A stretch of 43,913 nucleotides of DNA from Rhabdothermincola sp037478855 (GCA_037478855.1 JBBFLY010000019.1:1-43913); one strand, 5' to 3'; shown: positions 32,486 to 41,156, numbered from the stretch's first letter. Notes: a model not told the origin generated them from the sequence alone. Made by a program: numbers and translations.

Positions 32486-33655
32486 TCAGCTGTCGGCGCG
32501 TCCGAGGATCAGCGTGGCCGCACCCGACCTGGTGGCGAGCGAGCCGCCGGTGCCGTGCACCAGCGCGAGCTCGCAGTCGGGCACCTGCACAGCGGGGTGG
32601 GCCTCGCCACGGAGTTGACGAACCGCTTCGATGATCTTCGTCATCCCACCGCGGTTGCCTGGATGGTTGTTGCACAAGCCCCCGCCGTCGGTGTTGAACG
32701 GCAAGCGACCGTGCGGCGACTCGAGCGCTCCGTCGGCGACGAACGCGCCCCCCTGACCCTTCTCACAGAACCCCAGGTCCTCGAGCGTCACCACGACGGT
32801 GATCGTGAAGCTGTCGTAGATCGACGCGTAGTCGATGTCCGCGGGAGTGACCCCCGCTTCCGCGAAGGCCCGGGGGCCGGACCACACCGCGCCTGTGGTG
32901 GTCAGATCCGCACGCCCGTTGCGGGTGTGCCTGGGCGCCTCGCCGTGGCCGAGCACCTTCACGGTCTGTCGGGGCAGGTCCCGAGCCACCTCGGGGCTGA
33001 CCACCACGACCGCACCACCGCCGTCGGTCACCACACAGCAGTCCAGCAGGTGCAACGGATCGCAGATCAGGCGCGACTCGAGCACCTCCTCGACGGTCAC
33101 CTCCTTCGGGAGGAAGGCGTTCGGGTTGTGCTTGGCGTGCCGGGAGGCGGCGACCTTGACCCACGCCAGCTGCTCGCTCGTCGTACCGAACTCGTAGCAG
33201 TGCCGCTGTGCGACGAGCGCGTACTGCGAGACCGGGCCGGTGAAGCCCCACAACCACTCGAAGGCGGTCTCTGGGCCGTCCATCCCCCGACCCGCGACCC
33301 GACCCCGGTCGCTGCGCGGCTTGCCGGCGAGGGTGATGAGCGCCACCCGACACTTGCCCGCGCTGATGGCGGCCGCAGCGTGACCGACGTGCTGCACGTA
33401 GGACGAGCCACCGGACTCCGTGGACTCGAAGTACGACAGGTGGTCGAGACCCAGGTACTCGGCCATCGAGAGCGGACTCCACCCCGGCGCCGTCGAGTCG
33501 CAGAAGAAGCCGTCGACGTCGTCGAAGCTCAGCCCGGCGTCCTCCAGCGCACCCGCCGCCACCTCGGCGTGGATCTCGGCGATCGTGCGGTCGGGGATCT
33601 CACGCCGAGGGTGTTCGAACGCTCCCGCGATGTGTGCCGATCCCCTGATCCCCAC
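32486..33655 (-). CDS. SCP2/Ltp-type thiolase-like protein, Ser in place of Cys
   Basis: About 389 residues from GTG 33655 (VGIRGSAHIAGAFEHP), which matches typical family N-termini; TTG at 33691 or GTG at 33682 are alternatives. The fold landmarks are SDRGRVAG, LLDCCVVTDGGGAVVV, DIDYASIYDSFTITVVVTLEDLGFCEKG and FNTDGGGLCNNHPGNRGG. Where thiolases carry the Cys nucleophile, ESTESGGSSYVQHVGHA has Ser, as in the Ltp2-like aldolases that depend on DUF35 proteins. A DUF35 gene follows directly. The pair probably catalyses C-C cleavage of a beta-hydroxyacyl-CoA or a related reaction; the substrate is unknown. Confidence 0.82.
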   Translation of the reverse strand: MGIRGSAHIAGAFEHPRREIPDRTIAEIHAEVAAGALEDAGLSFDDVDGFFCDSTAPGWSPLSMAEYLGLDHLSYFESTESGGSSYVQHVGHAAAAISAGKCRVALITLAGKPRSDRGRVAGRGMDGPETAFEWLWGFTGPVSQYALVAQRHCYEFGTTSEQLAWVKVAASRHAKHNPNAFLPKEVTVEEVLESRLICDPLHLLDCCVVTDGGGAVVVVSPEVARDLPRQTVKVLGHGEAPRHTRNGRADLTTTGAVWSGPRAFAEAGVTPADIDYASIYDSFTITVVVTLEDLGFCEKGQGGAFVADGALESPHGRLPFNTDGGGLCNNHPGNRGGMTKIIEAVRQLRGEAHPAVQVPDCELALVHGTGGSLATRSGAATLILGRADS

Positions 33656-33721
33656 CTCCGCAGTCTGGGGGAGTTGGCCCACGGCGCGCAATCGGCGCCG
33701 TCCGCCACCCTGCGAGCGAGC

Positions 33722-34867
33722 TCACCTCGGGTGACCGCCCGTCTCCGCGCGCAGCCCGGCGACCTCGTACTGCCGGGCGACGTCGATGGGGGAGACGATG
33801 CCGACGATGCGGTCCCCTTCGAGCACCACCGCTCGACCGTCCGAGCAGCCCGCCAGACGCGGGAGCAGCTCGAGGATGGGATCGTCGGGGTGGGCCACCA
33901 GCACCTCCGTGACGGGGCACGCGATCTGCGACACCCGGGTCGTCCCACGCTCGGCGGGCGGGACGAGCTTCACCCTGCTCAGCGTGACCAGGCCCGCGAA
34001 CCGGCCCTGTGTGTCGATCACCGGGAAGGTGGAGTGGCGGTTGCGGAAGACGTAGTCGTCGAGCAGCTCGGCGACCGTGACGTCAGCGGGGACGGTGACC
34101 GGCTCCGGCGTCATCACGTCGCGCACCCGCACCCCTGCGAGCAGGTCGCTCACCGCAGCTTGTTCTTCCTCCGCTTGGGCTGTGCTCATCATGAACCAGC
34201 CGATCAGAGCCAGCCAGATGCCGCTCACGCCTGCGCCGGCGACGAACAGGAACAGGCCGAGACCGATGAGCAGACCCCCGAACGCCTGCCCCGACCGGGA
34301 GGCCGCGGTGGCAGCACGCCGCCGGTCACCCCAGATCTGCCAGAGCACGGCCCGCAAGATCCGGCCCCCGTCCAGTGGCGCGGCGGGAGCCAGGTTGAAC
34401 GCCGCGAGGATCACGTTGATCAGCGCCAGCCAGACGAAGATCCCGACGGTGAGATCGGCGGCCCCAAGCAGGGTGAGCAGCATGGCGACCGCGGCGAACA
34501 TCCCCGCGGCGACGAGGCTCACGAGCGGCCCGACCCCCGCGATCTTCAGCTCGGCTCCCGGATCCCGGGGCTCTCCCTCCAGCTTGGCGACACCGCCGAA
34601 CAGCCAGAGGGTGATGCCTTCGACCTCGACCCCGTTGCGCCGGGCCACGAGGGCGTGTGCGAGCTCATGTGCGAGCAGCGAGAGGAAGAAGACGACCCCG
34701 GCGGCGAGGCCTGTCACGAGGTAGACGACGCCGCTGTAGCCGGGATACAGCTCGGGGAAGCTCCCAGTCGCCAAGCCGAGCGTGATGAGCATGAAGACGA
34801 AGAGCACGCTCCAGTTGAGGCCGACCCGCACGCCGAAGATCCGTCCCAGTCGGAGGCTCTCGCTCAC
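33722..34867 (-). CDS. Site-2 protease (M50) with two CBS domains
   Basis: The 381-residue membrane protein has the zinc motif HELAH (67-71) in the second or third of about six membrane helices and the second motif NLAPAAPLDGGRILRA (DG at about 164). Residues about 245-370 form two CBS domains (VRDVMTPEPVTVPADVTVAELLDD and ACPVTEVLVAHPDDPILELL). Such Rip3-like proteases cleave transmembrane substrates, and CBS domains usually sense adenine nucleotides. It starts at ATG, and the thiolase gene follows with a 66-bp gap on the same strand. Confidence 0.9.
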   Translation of the reverse strand: MSESLRLGRIFGVRVGLNWSVLFVFMLITLGLATGSFPELYPGYSGVVYLVTGLAAGVVFFLSLLAHELAHALVARRNGVEVEGITLWLFGGVAKLEGEPRDPGAELKIAGVGPLVSLVAAGMFAAVAMLLTLLGAADLTVGIFVWLALINVILAAFNLAPAAPLDGGRILRAVLWQIWGDRRRAATAASRSGQAFGGLLIGLGLFLFVAGAGVSGIWLALIGWFMMSTAQAEEEQAAVSDLLAGVRVRDVMTPEPVTVPADVTVAELLDDYVFRNRHSTFPVIDTQGRFAGLVTLSRVKLVPPAERGTTRVSQIACPVTEVLVAHPDDPILELLPRLAGCSDGRAVVLEGDRIVGIVSPIDVARQYEVAGLRAETGGHPR

Positions 34868-35136
34868 GTTTCCGTCCTCTCCGGTCGACCGCGGCCAACG
34901 CCGGTGTCGGCGTGCTCATTCCCCTTTGTAGCACCGGCCCGACGCGGCCCGCTCGCCGGGGCCCGTCAGGGGCCTGTCGGGGGCTCTGAGCTGCGCACGA
35001 CCCGGCCCGGAGATCCACCTCCCGCCCCCGGCCAGATCGGCGAGCTGGTTCGGAAAGCGGGGTTTTCCGAGTGGCGCCGCTCACGCAGCGCGGCGAGGCT
35101 GGTGCGGTCCGTGGAGTCATGAGCAGGGGGGATCGG
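34868..35136. promoter_or_regulatory. Divergent promoter region with 7-bp dyad
   Basis: The 269-bp region between the M50 protease (minus) and ferredoxin (plus) holds no coding frame I trust. TCGGAAA (35050-35056) and TTTCCGA (35064-35070), with a 7-bp spacer, form a perfect dyad 67 bp before the ferredoxin ATG. The AT-containing arms stand out in this DNA, so a regulator site is plausible. Confidence 0.4.
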
Positions 35137-35337
35137 ATGCGGGTCAGGGTCGATGGCGACAGGTGCCAGGGGCACAACCGCTGCTATGCGCTGGCACCGG
35201 ACCTGTTCGACGTCGACGACTACGGCTACGCGCACGAGCTGAACGACGGGGTGGTGCCGCCCGGGCGCGAGGAGCAGGCCCGACTCGCCGCCGCGAACTG
35301 CCCCGAGTTCGCCATCACGATCGAGGAAGACGCATGA
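35137..35337 (+). CDS. P450-type ferredoxin, CxxHxxC variant
   Basis: The 66-residue protein has C10-Q-G-H13-N-R-C16 and C55-P, the arrangement of one-cluster ferredoxins that serve actinobacterial P450s. The middle Cys of the usual CxxCxxC motif is His13, a variant known among mycobacterial ferredoxins with a 3Fe-4S or modified cluster. The terminal CPEFAITIEE is normal. The ATG chosen is near a GGGGGG stretch; an in-frame ATG at 35119 is an alternative. It overlaps the P450 start by 4 bp (ATGA), so it almost certainly delivers electrons to it. Confidence 0.9.
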   Translation: MRVRVDGDRCQGHNRCYALAPDLFDVDDYGYAHELNDGVVPPGREEQARLAAANCPEFAITIEEDA

Positions 35338-36539
35338 GCGGCCACCACCCCCCGGTCACCGACTGGGAGACCGACTTCGACCACACGGATCCCGCCTGGG
35401 TCGCCGACCCGTACACGCTCTGGGCGGAGCTGCGCCAGCGCTGTCCGATCGCACACTCCGATCGCTACGGCGGCGTGTGGCTCCCGACCCGCCACGAGGA
35501 CATCGCCGCGATCGCGTACGACACGGAGCACTTCACCTCCCAGAGCGTGGTCGTGAGTGAGGGCCGCCCGATGATCCCCGCGCCCCAGGGCATCGCCCCG
35601 CCGATCTCGTCGGACCCGCCGTTCCACCACGAAGCCCGCCGGTTGCTCCTGCCGGCCTTCTCCCCCAAGGCCATCGCACCCCTCGAACCGTTCACCCGCC
35701 GCTACTGCCGCCAGCTGCTCGACCCGCTCGCGGACCGCACCGTGGTGGACGCCGCGAAGGAGTACGCGCAGCACATCCCCGTGCGGGTCATCGCAGAGAT
35801 GCTCGGGTTCCCGCCGGAGGACGCGGATCAGTTCCGGGCGTTCGTCCACAACGCGCTCGAAGCGGTGGACCTGCCCGTCGAGGAACGGATGGCCAACTTC
35901 AAGAAGCTCGACGAGTACCTCACCGCGCAGATCCGCGACCACCTCGAGCACCCACGCGACGATCTCACCAGCTTCCTGCTGCAAGCGGAGATGAACGGTG
36001 AGCCGCTCAGCACCGAGCACGTCCGCGGTTCGATCGCGCTCCTGCTGATCGCCGGCATCGACACCACCTGGAGCGCGATCGGCGCGTCGATCTGGCACCT
36101 CGCGCAGCACCCCGACGACCTGCGTCGCCTGGTCGAGGAGCCGCAGCTGATGCCGATCGCGGTGGAGGAGCTCCTACGGGCCTACGCGCCCGTCACCATG
36201 GCCCGGCTGGTGAAGGAGGACTTCGAGTTCAAGGGGTGTCTGATGCGCAGGAACGAGTGGGTCCTGCTGCCGTTCCCCGCCGCGAACCGGGACCCCGAGG
36301 TGTTCGACCGGGCGGACGAGGTGGTGATCGACCGGGCCGAGAACCGGCACGCCGCGTTTGGCCTCGGCATCCATCGCTGCGCCGGGTCGAACCTGGCCCG
36401 CATGGAGCTGCGGGTCGCGCTCGAGACCTGGATCGAGCGCTTCGAGCACTTCGAGCTCGACGACCCGGCTGCGGTCACCTGGTCCGCCGGTCAGGTGCGC
36501 GGTCCGCGCACGCTTCCGGTGCGGGTGCAGCCCCGGTAG
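35334..36539 (+). CDS. Cytochrome P450
   Basis: This 401-residue soluble P450 has I-helix LLLIAGIDTTWSAIG with the acid-alcohol pair D-T, K-helix VEELLRAYAP, and the heme loop AAFGLGIHRCAGSNLARME with ligand Cys349. Start ATG 35334 overlaps the ferredoxin stop. The WxTRHEDIAAIAYDTEHFTS segment and general length suit bacterial class I P450s. Family number and substrate cannot be assigned from motifs alone. It is unlike the two other P450s in the window, which have G-N-E/D-T-T I-helices. Confidence 0.92.
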   Translation: MSGHHPPVTDWETDFDHTDPAWVADPYTLWAELRQRCPIAHSDRYGGVWLPTRHEDIAAIAYDTEHFTSQSVVVSEGRPMIPAPQGIAPPISSDPPFHHEARRLLLPAFSPKAIAPLEPFTRRYCRQLLDPLADRTVVDAAKEYAQHIPVRVIAEMLGFPPEDADQFRAFVHNALEAVDLPVEERMANFKKLDEYLTAQIRDHLEHPRDDLTSFLLQAEMNGEPLSTEHVRGSIALLLIAGIDTTWSAIGASIWHLAQHPDDLRRLVEEPQLMPIAVEELLRAYAPVTMARLVKEDFEFKGCLMRRNEWVLLPFPAANRDPEVFDRADEVVIDRAENRHAAFGLGIHRCAGSNLARMELRVALETWIERFEHFELDDPAAVTWSAGQVRGPRTLPVRVQPR

Positions 36540-36606
36540 CAGCTTCGGGAGCAGGCCCGGCGGGCCGGTCGCTCCCCCACGCCGGCTGCTCGCACCGCAG
36601 CCGGGT

Positions 36607-37665
36607 TCAGCGCGCCATCAGGTGACGAGCCGAGTAGACCGGCAGATCGATGAAGGTCAGCACCCCCGGGTCGGCCTCCACCACGTGGGGGATGGCGTTG
36701 ATGACATGCATGGCCGTCGCCAGGCAGCCAGCGTGGTTGTGGTCACCGACGTGTGAGGACAGCTCAAGCTCAAGGTGGACGCACGGCTCGCCGTCGATCT
36801 GGATGCGGTAGCCGCTGCCATGGGGCCAGTCGGGTGCGTCGTGGTCACGCAGCCGGGTGACGTGCTCCACGACGATGCGGGGCTCATCGCCGACCATCCC
36901 CCGGATCTCGAAGCGCATGCCCGAGATCGTGCCTTTGCGGATGGTGCCGGACGCGATCTCGAAGTCCTCGTCGGCGTGGATCACCTCGTGCCACTCGGTG
37001 ATGCCGTCGAGCTCGACATCGAGCGCCGCCGCCACCATCTCGATCACCGGTCCCCACGCCAGGGTGGTGGACCCAGGGGCGAGGAGCAGCGACGACGACG
37101 GGTCGGGCTTGCCGAACCCCATGACCTCGAACATCGTGAAGGGGTTGTCCCAGGTCGCGTAGTTGACGATCTCCATCATCCGGATCGTCCGCACCTCCTT
37201 GCAGAGGGCCAGTGCCCCGATGGTGATCCCGGCGTTCCCGTAGCCCGGATCGATGCCCGAGGTGTAGAGGGAGGTCCCCCCTTCGAGGCAGGCCGCCTGG
37301 AGACGGTCGTAGACCCCCGGTCCCGCCGCCTTCGGGTACAGCAGCGGCACGTACGAGGTGTTCACCACGTTCTTCCCGGCCGCGAGCATCCGGCAGAGAT
37401 CGTCGATCACCCCGTCGGGCCGCAGGTCGGAGTTGGCCATGTAGCAGATGCAGTCCGCATCGGTGTCGTAGAGCAGCGCGTCGGCATCCTGGGTCGCCAG
37501 CACCCCCACCGGGGCGCTCCCGCAGATCTCGCCCGCGTCACGGCCCGCCTTGCTGTCGGAGTGCACCCACAGCCCCACCAGCTCGAGATCCGGATGCGCC
37601 GCGATGGCGGGCACGGCGTGCACACCCACGGTCCCGGTAGCCCACTGGATCACCCGATAGGTCAT
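36607..37665 (-). CDS. NAD(P)H-dependent amine dehydrogenase-like (DapB-fold) protein
   Basis: The 352-residue protein begins YRVIQWATGTVGVHAVPAIAAHPDLELVGLWV, a Rossmann nucleotide site of the kind found in dihydrodipicolinate reductase-like and 2,4-diaminopentanoate dehydrogenase-like proteins. NVVNTSYVPLLYP and TSGIDPGYGNAGI are further family stretches. It lacks features that fix the substrate. The ATG at 37665 is preferred over an upstream start because the upstream 25 residues are low-complexity. It is divergent from the alcohol dehydrogenase. Confidence 0.75.
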   Translation of the reverse strand: MTYRVIQWATGTVGVHAVPAIAAHPDLELVGLWVHSDSKAGRDAGEICGSAPVGVLATQDADALLYDTDADCICYMANSDLRPDGVIDDLCRMLAAGKNVVNTSYVPLLYPKAAGPGVYDRLQAACLEGGTSLYTSGIDPGYGNAGITIGALALCKEVRTIRMMEIVNYATWDNPFTMFEVMGFGKPDPSSSLLLAPGSTTLAWGPVIEMVAAALDVELDGITEWHEVIHADEDFEIASGTIRKGTISGMRFEIRGMVGDEPRIVVEHVTRLRDHDAPDWPHGSGYRIQIDGEPCVHLELELSSHVGDHNHAGCLATAMHVINAIPHVVEADPGVLTFIDLPVYSARHLMAR

Positions 37666-37755
37666 CGTCCCCCCGAAGATCTGGACGGCAAACAGACGTG
37701 AGCCGCCACGGTACCCGGTGGAGCCCCCCACCCAGACCACCCTGATCGCTGACGA

Positions 37756-37780
37756 ACGATCCGACGCTGCACCGGATCGT
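37756..37780. promoter_or_regulatory. 8-bp inverted repeat in a divergent promoter region
   Basis: ACGATCCG (37756-37763) and CGGATCGT (37773-37780) form a perfect dyad with 9-bp spacer in the 252-bp region between the DapB-like gene and the alcohol dehydrogenase gene. The rest of that region shows no coding frame. Confidence 0.4.
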
Positions 37781-37850
37781 CGCCCGGACGAGCAGAGCGT
37801 GCCGATGTGGTGTAGGTATGTGCACGCAGAAGGGGCGCGAAGACCAAGCC

Positions 37851-37894
37851 GGTCCGACGCTCATCGGTCCGGTGCTCACCGATCCGGCTCACCG
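37851..37894 (+). repeat. Three imperfect 15-bp tandem repeats upstream of alcohol dehydrogenase
   Basis: GGTCCGACGCTCATC, GGTCCGGTGCTCACC and the shorter GATCCGGCTCACCG run head to tail and end 23 bp before the dehydrogenase ATG. The first two differ at 3 of 15 positions. They could be regulator sites or a small slippage product in the 5' leader. Confidence 0.45.
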
Positions 37895-37917
37895 AAGCCG
37901 AAGGAGACGAGACCGAG

Positions 37918-38964
37918 ATGCAAGCCCTGCAGATCACCAGGTGGAAGACCGCCCCCCAGCTCGTGGAGGTCGCCGAGCCCGAACCCGGACCAGGACAGGT
38001 GGTGGTCCGGATCGGCGGCGCGGGGGCCTGCCACTCCGACCTGCACCTGCTCCACGACTTCGATGAGGGCATGCTGCCCTTCGGGCCGCCGTTCACCCTC
38101 GGGCACGAGAACGCGGGATGGGTGCACGCGCTCGGGCCCGGAGTGGACGGGCTCGAGGTCGGCCAACCCGTCGCCGTCTACGGCTCCTGGGGGTGCGGGT
38201 GGTGCAAGCGGTGCCGGCTCGGGATGGAGAACTACTGCGAGCGGCAAGCGGAGCTCGGGGTCTACGGAGGTGGACTCGGGCTCGACGGCGGGATGGCATC
38301 GTTCATGCTCGTCCCGTCGCCCCGCCTGCTCGTCCCGCTCGACACCCTCGACCCGGCCGACGCTGCCCCGCTCACCGACGCCGGCCTCACCCCCTACCAC
38401 GCTGTCAAGCGCTCGCTGCACCTGCTCGAACCCGGCTCCACCGCGGTCGTGATCGGGATCGGCGGCCTCGGGCACCTCGCCGTGCAGATCCTGCGGGCCC
38501 TCAGCGCGTGCCGGATCATCGCGGTCGATCAGCGTGACGAGGCCTTGCAGCTGGCCTCGGACAGTGGAGCCGATCACACGCTGAAGCCGGGGGCGGACGC
38601 GGCAGCTGAGATCCGCGAGTTCACGAAGGACCTCGGCGCAGACGTGGTCATCGACGTGGTCGGCGCCGGCGACACGCTGGCCCTGGCCACCGCGGTGTCC
38701 CGGCCGCTCGGGCACGTGACCCTCGTCGGGCTGGCAGGTGGCAGCGTGCCGTTCAGCTTCTTCAGCCAGCCCTACGAGGTCTCCCTCGCCACGACCTACT
38801 GGGGCTCGATCACCGAGCTGATGGAGGTCATCGCGCTCGCGGAGGCCGGTCACCTGCGCCCTCACGTCGTGCGCTTCACGCTCGAGGAGGCCGCGACCGT
38901 CTACGAGAAGCTCGCCGCCGGCGAGATCGCCGGTCGGGCCGTCGTCACACCCGGCGCAGCCTGA
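37918..38964 (+). CDS. Zinc-dependent alcohol dehydrogenase (ADH-A-like)
   Basis: The 348-residue medium-chain dehydrogenase has catalytic zinc residues C38 (GACHSD) and the GHEN at 62-65, structural zinc Cys 93, 96, 99 and 107 (CGWCKRCRLGMENYC), and the coenzyme loop VVIGIGGLGHLAVQIL. The VAVYGSWGCG, PLTDAGLTPYHA and ATTYWGSITELMEV segments resemble the secondary alcohol dehydrogenase ADH-A from Rhodococcus. It oxidises alcohols or reduces ketones with NAD(P). Ribosome site AAGGAG lies about 13 bases upstream of the ATG. Confidence 0.92.
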   Translation: MQALQITRWKTAPQLVEVAEPEPGPGQVVVRIGGAGACHSDLHLLHDFDEGMLPFGPPFTLGHENAGWVHALGPGVDGLEVGQPVAVYGSWGCGWCKRCRLGMENYCERQAELGVYGGGLGLDGGMASFMLVPSPRLLVPLDTLDPADAAPLTDAGLTPYHAVKRSLHLLEPGSTAVVIGIGGLGHLAVQILRALSACRIIAVDQRDEALQLASDSGADHTLKPGADAAAEIREFTKDLGADVVIDVVGAGDTLALATAVSRPLGHVTLVGLAGGSVPFSFFSQPYEVSLATTYWGSITELMEVIALAEAGHLRPHVVRFTLEEAATVYEKLAAGEIAGRAVVTPGAA

Positions 38965-38980
38965 GGGTCGCGCCCCCGCC

Positions 38981-39024
38981 GGGCCGCTCAGCTGACGGCG
39001 GCGGGCCGCTCAGCTGACGGCGCC
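38981..39024. repeat. Tandem 22-bp repeat at a convergent gene end
   Basis: GGGCCGCTCAGCTGACGGCGGC (given here as positions 38981-39002) and its near copy (39003-39024) differ by one base. Each holds the palindrome TCAGCTGA flanked by GCCG and CGGC, so each can fold into a small hairpin. The pair fills the 63-bp gap between the alcohol dehydrogenase and sulfatase stops. The CCGCTCAGCTG core also occurs at 32059-32070 and inverted at 31943-31960. Confidence 0.7.
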
Positions 39025-39027
39025 GGG

Positions 39028-40938
39028 TCAGGGGGTGACGATCGGGAAGTCCGGATCGAACGAGTCGAACAGCGCGAGCAGCTGAGCCAACACACCCGGG
39101 TCGCCCTCGGCTGTCACCTGCCCGCCCGCGACGGCGTCGTCGAGCGTGCGGAACCCGAACAGCAGCACTGCGAGGTCGAGCCGCGACGCCCTGAGGGTGA
39201 GATCGGGGTTCTCGAGCGGCACGCCCTCGCGGTGATGGAGCACCGCGTTCTCGAGCCACAGCGAGTACGTCGCCGGCTCGGCATCGCCGTCCTCGACCAC
39301 GAGCTGGATGCCGAGGGAGACGCCGACCGCCCGCTCGCCGTCGAGCCGCACGGTGAGCATGTCGAGGAGGTGAGCGAACGGCATCACCCGGATCATCCCG
39401 AGCGAGAGGCCCCGTCCGGGCGCCTTCACGACGCCTTCGCGCAGCTCTCTCGCTCCCATCAGGTAGAAGTTCCGCCACGGTGCAGACTCAGCCTGATAGC
39501 CGAGCTGCTCGAGCGCATCAGCCTGCAGCAGACGCGCCTCGACGTTGTCGGGTTCGGCGAACACCACCCGGTTGACCACCTCCGCCACCCAGCGGTAGTC
39601 GCCCCGCTCGAAGTCAGCTCGCGCCCGCTCCAGCACGGCCGCCGACCCGCCCATGTACTCCACGTAGCGACGGCTGGCCTCCACCGGCGGGTGGGGGTGG
39701 AGGTTCGCGGGGTTCCCATCGAAGAAGCCGAGGTACTTCTGGTAGACCGCCTTCACGTCGTGGTTCACCGTGCCGTAGTAGCTGCGTGCGTACCACTCCC
39801 TGGCCAGCGAGGGGGGCAGCTCGACCATCTCGGCGATCTCGAGCATCGTGAAACCCTTGTTCGCCAGCCTCAAGGTCTGGTCGTGCAGGTACTGGTACAT
39901 GTCACGCTGCTTCTCGAGGTACTCACGACACGCCTCCTGCCCCCAGACCGGCCAGTGGTGGCTGGTGAAGACCAGATCGGTGCGATCCAGGAAGAGCAGG
40001 ATCGACTCGTCGAGGTAGCGGGCCCACGCCCGTGCATCACGCACCTCGGCACCTCGTGGCGTGTACACGTTGTGGAGGTTCCTCGAGCAGTTCTCCGCCA
40101 TGCACAAGGCGCGCAGCTGCGGGAAGTAGAAGTTCATCTCCGCGGGAGCCTCGGTGCCCGGGGTGAGCTGGAACTCGATCTGCACACCGTCCACCTCGAG
40201 GACCTGTCCGGTCTCGGTGATGAGCTCGGTCGGGGCGAGCAGCGACGCAGTGCCCATCGACACCGCCTTGCCGAGCCCCGCGTCGACCTGGCCACGCGGC
40301 CCCCGCTCGAGCAGCGAGCCGTACATGTAGACGGCCCGACGCTGCATGACCGTTCCCGCAAGCACGTTCTCGCTGATCGCCGCCTCGAGGAAGCCGACGG
40401 GGGCGATGAGGCGCGTGCGCCCCGCGACGACGTCGTCCACCGAGGTCACCCCCTCGACCCCACCGAAGTGATCCGCATGCGCGTGCGTGTGGATCACCGC
40501 GACCACGGGCCGCTCACCCAGGTGCTGCTGCACCAGGTTCAGCGAGGCCCGTGCCGTCTCCGCGGAGGTAAGAGGGTCGATCACGATCCACCCTGAGTCC
40601 CCCCGGATGACCGTCATGACGGACAGGTCGTAGCCCCTGACCTGGTAGACGCCGTCCGCGATCTCGAACAGCCCGTGGCGCAGGTTCAGCCGCGCGTGCC
40701 GCCACAGGCTCGGGTTCACGGTGTCAGGCGCATCCTCGGCATCGAGGAAGGAGTACGCCTCGAGGTCCCAGATCCGCCGACCATCGCCGCCGGTGATGAC
40801 CGGCGGATCGAGGGCCGCGAGGAATCCCCGGCCCGCTGCCTCCCAGTCGCGCTGGTCCTCCCAGCCCAAGAGCGCGTCGGACCGGACCCTCCGGTTCGCC
40901 TCACGGGTGACGGCGGTCGCGTCCTTCTGTTCGGTCAC
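39028..40938 (-). CDS. Alkyl sulfatase (SdsA1-like, MBL fold)
   Basis: The 636-residue protein has the three parts of the alkylsulfatase family. First, an MBL domain with VIHTHAHADHFGG (His/Asp cluster 150-157) and further metal segments (AENCSRNLHNVYT and FTSHHWPVWG). Second, a central helical dimerisation domain (RDMYQYLHDQTLRLANKGFT and WYARSYYGTVNHDVKAVYQKYLG). Third, a C-terminal SCP2-like domain (RLDLAVLLFGF). These enzymes cleave alkyl sulfate esters to alcohol and sulfate. GTG start with AGGAG upstream. No secretion signal is seen, so it should act in the cytoplasm. Confidence 0.93.
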   Translation of the reverse strand: MTEQKDATAVTREANRRVRSDALLGWEDQRDWEAAGRGFLAALDPPVITGGDGRRIWDLEAYSFLDAEDAPDTVNPSLWRHARLNLRHGLFEIADGVYQVRGYDLSVMTVIRGDSGWIVIDPLTSAETARASLNLVQQHLGERPVVAVIHTHAHADHFGGVEGVTSVDDVVAGRTRLIAPVGFLEAAISENVLAGTVMQRRAVYMYGSLLERGPRGQVDAGLGKAVSMGTASLLAPTELITETGQVLEVDGVQIEFQLTPGTEAPAEMNFYFPQLRALCMAENCSRNLHNVYTPRGAEVRDARAWARYLDESILLFLDRTDLVFTSHHWPVWGQEACREYLEKQRDMYQYLHDQTLRLANKGFTMLEIAEMVELPPSLAREWYARSYYGTVNHDVKAVYQKYLGFFDGNPANLHPHPPVEASRRYVEYMGGSAAVLERARADFERGDYRWVAEVVNRVVFAEPDNVEARLLQADALEQLGYQAESAPWRNFYLMGARELREGVVKAPGRGLSLGMIRVMPFAHLLDMLTVRLDGERAVGVSLGIQLVVEDGDAEPATYSLWLENAVLHHREGVPLENPDLTLRASRLDLAVLLFGFRTLDDAVAGGQVTAEGDPGVLAQLLALFDSFDPDFPIVTP

Positions 40939-41011
40939 GGCGATGCTCCTTCGTCGCACACGGCTCGTTGCCGGCGACAGTAGATGGCACCTGCGAACGC
41001 CGTCGCGTCGA

Positions 41012-41052
41012 GCTCCGATCTCCACTGCGCCCATCGGCCTCGGGATCGGAGC
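41012..41052. promoter_or_regulatory. 9-bp inverted repeat in a divergent promoter region
   Basis: GCTCCGATC (41012-41020) and GATCGGAGC (41044-41052) are perfect inverted arms with a 23-bp spacer. They lie in the 218 bp between the sulfatase (minus) and the GGDEF gene (plus). Confidence 0.35.
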
Positions 41053-41156
41053 GGCTCGTTCGCGGCTGCGAGCGGCTCAAGGCCGTGCGGGACGCGTCCG
41101 ACAGTCAAGAATGCAGATCCAATGTGATTGACCAGCAACGATGCCGGGGGTGGGTC

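Noticed and set aside
32381..35122. A 913-codon open frame on the plus strand
   Set aside because: It is antisense to the thiolase and M50 protease, and its composition is rich in Arg, Asp, His and Gln with no domain.
38981..39024. CRISPR-like repeat
   Set aside because: There are only two adjacent copies and no spacers, so it is a tandem duplication.
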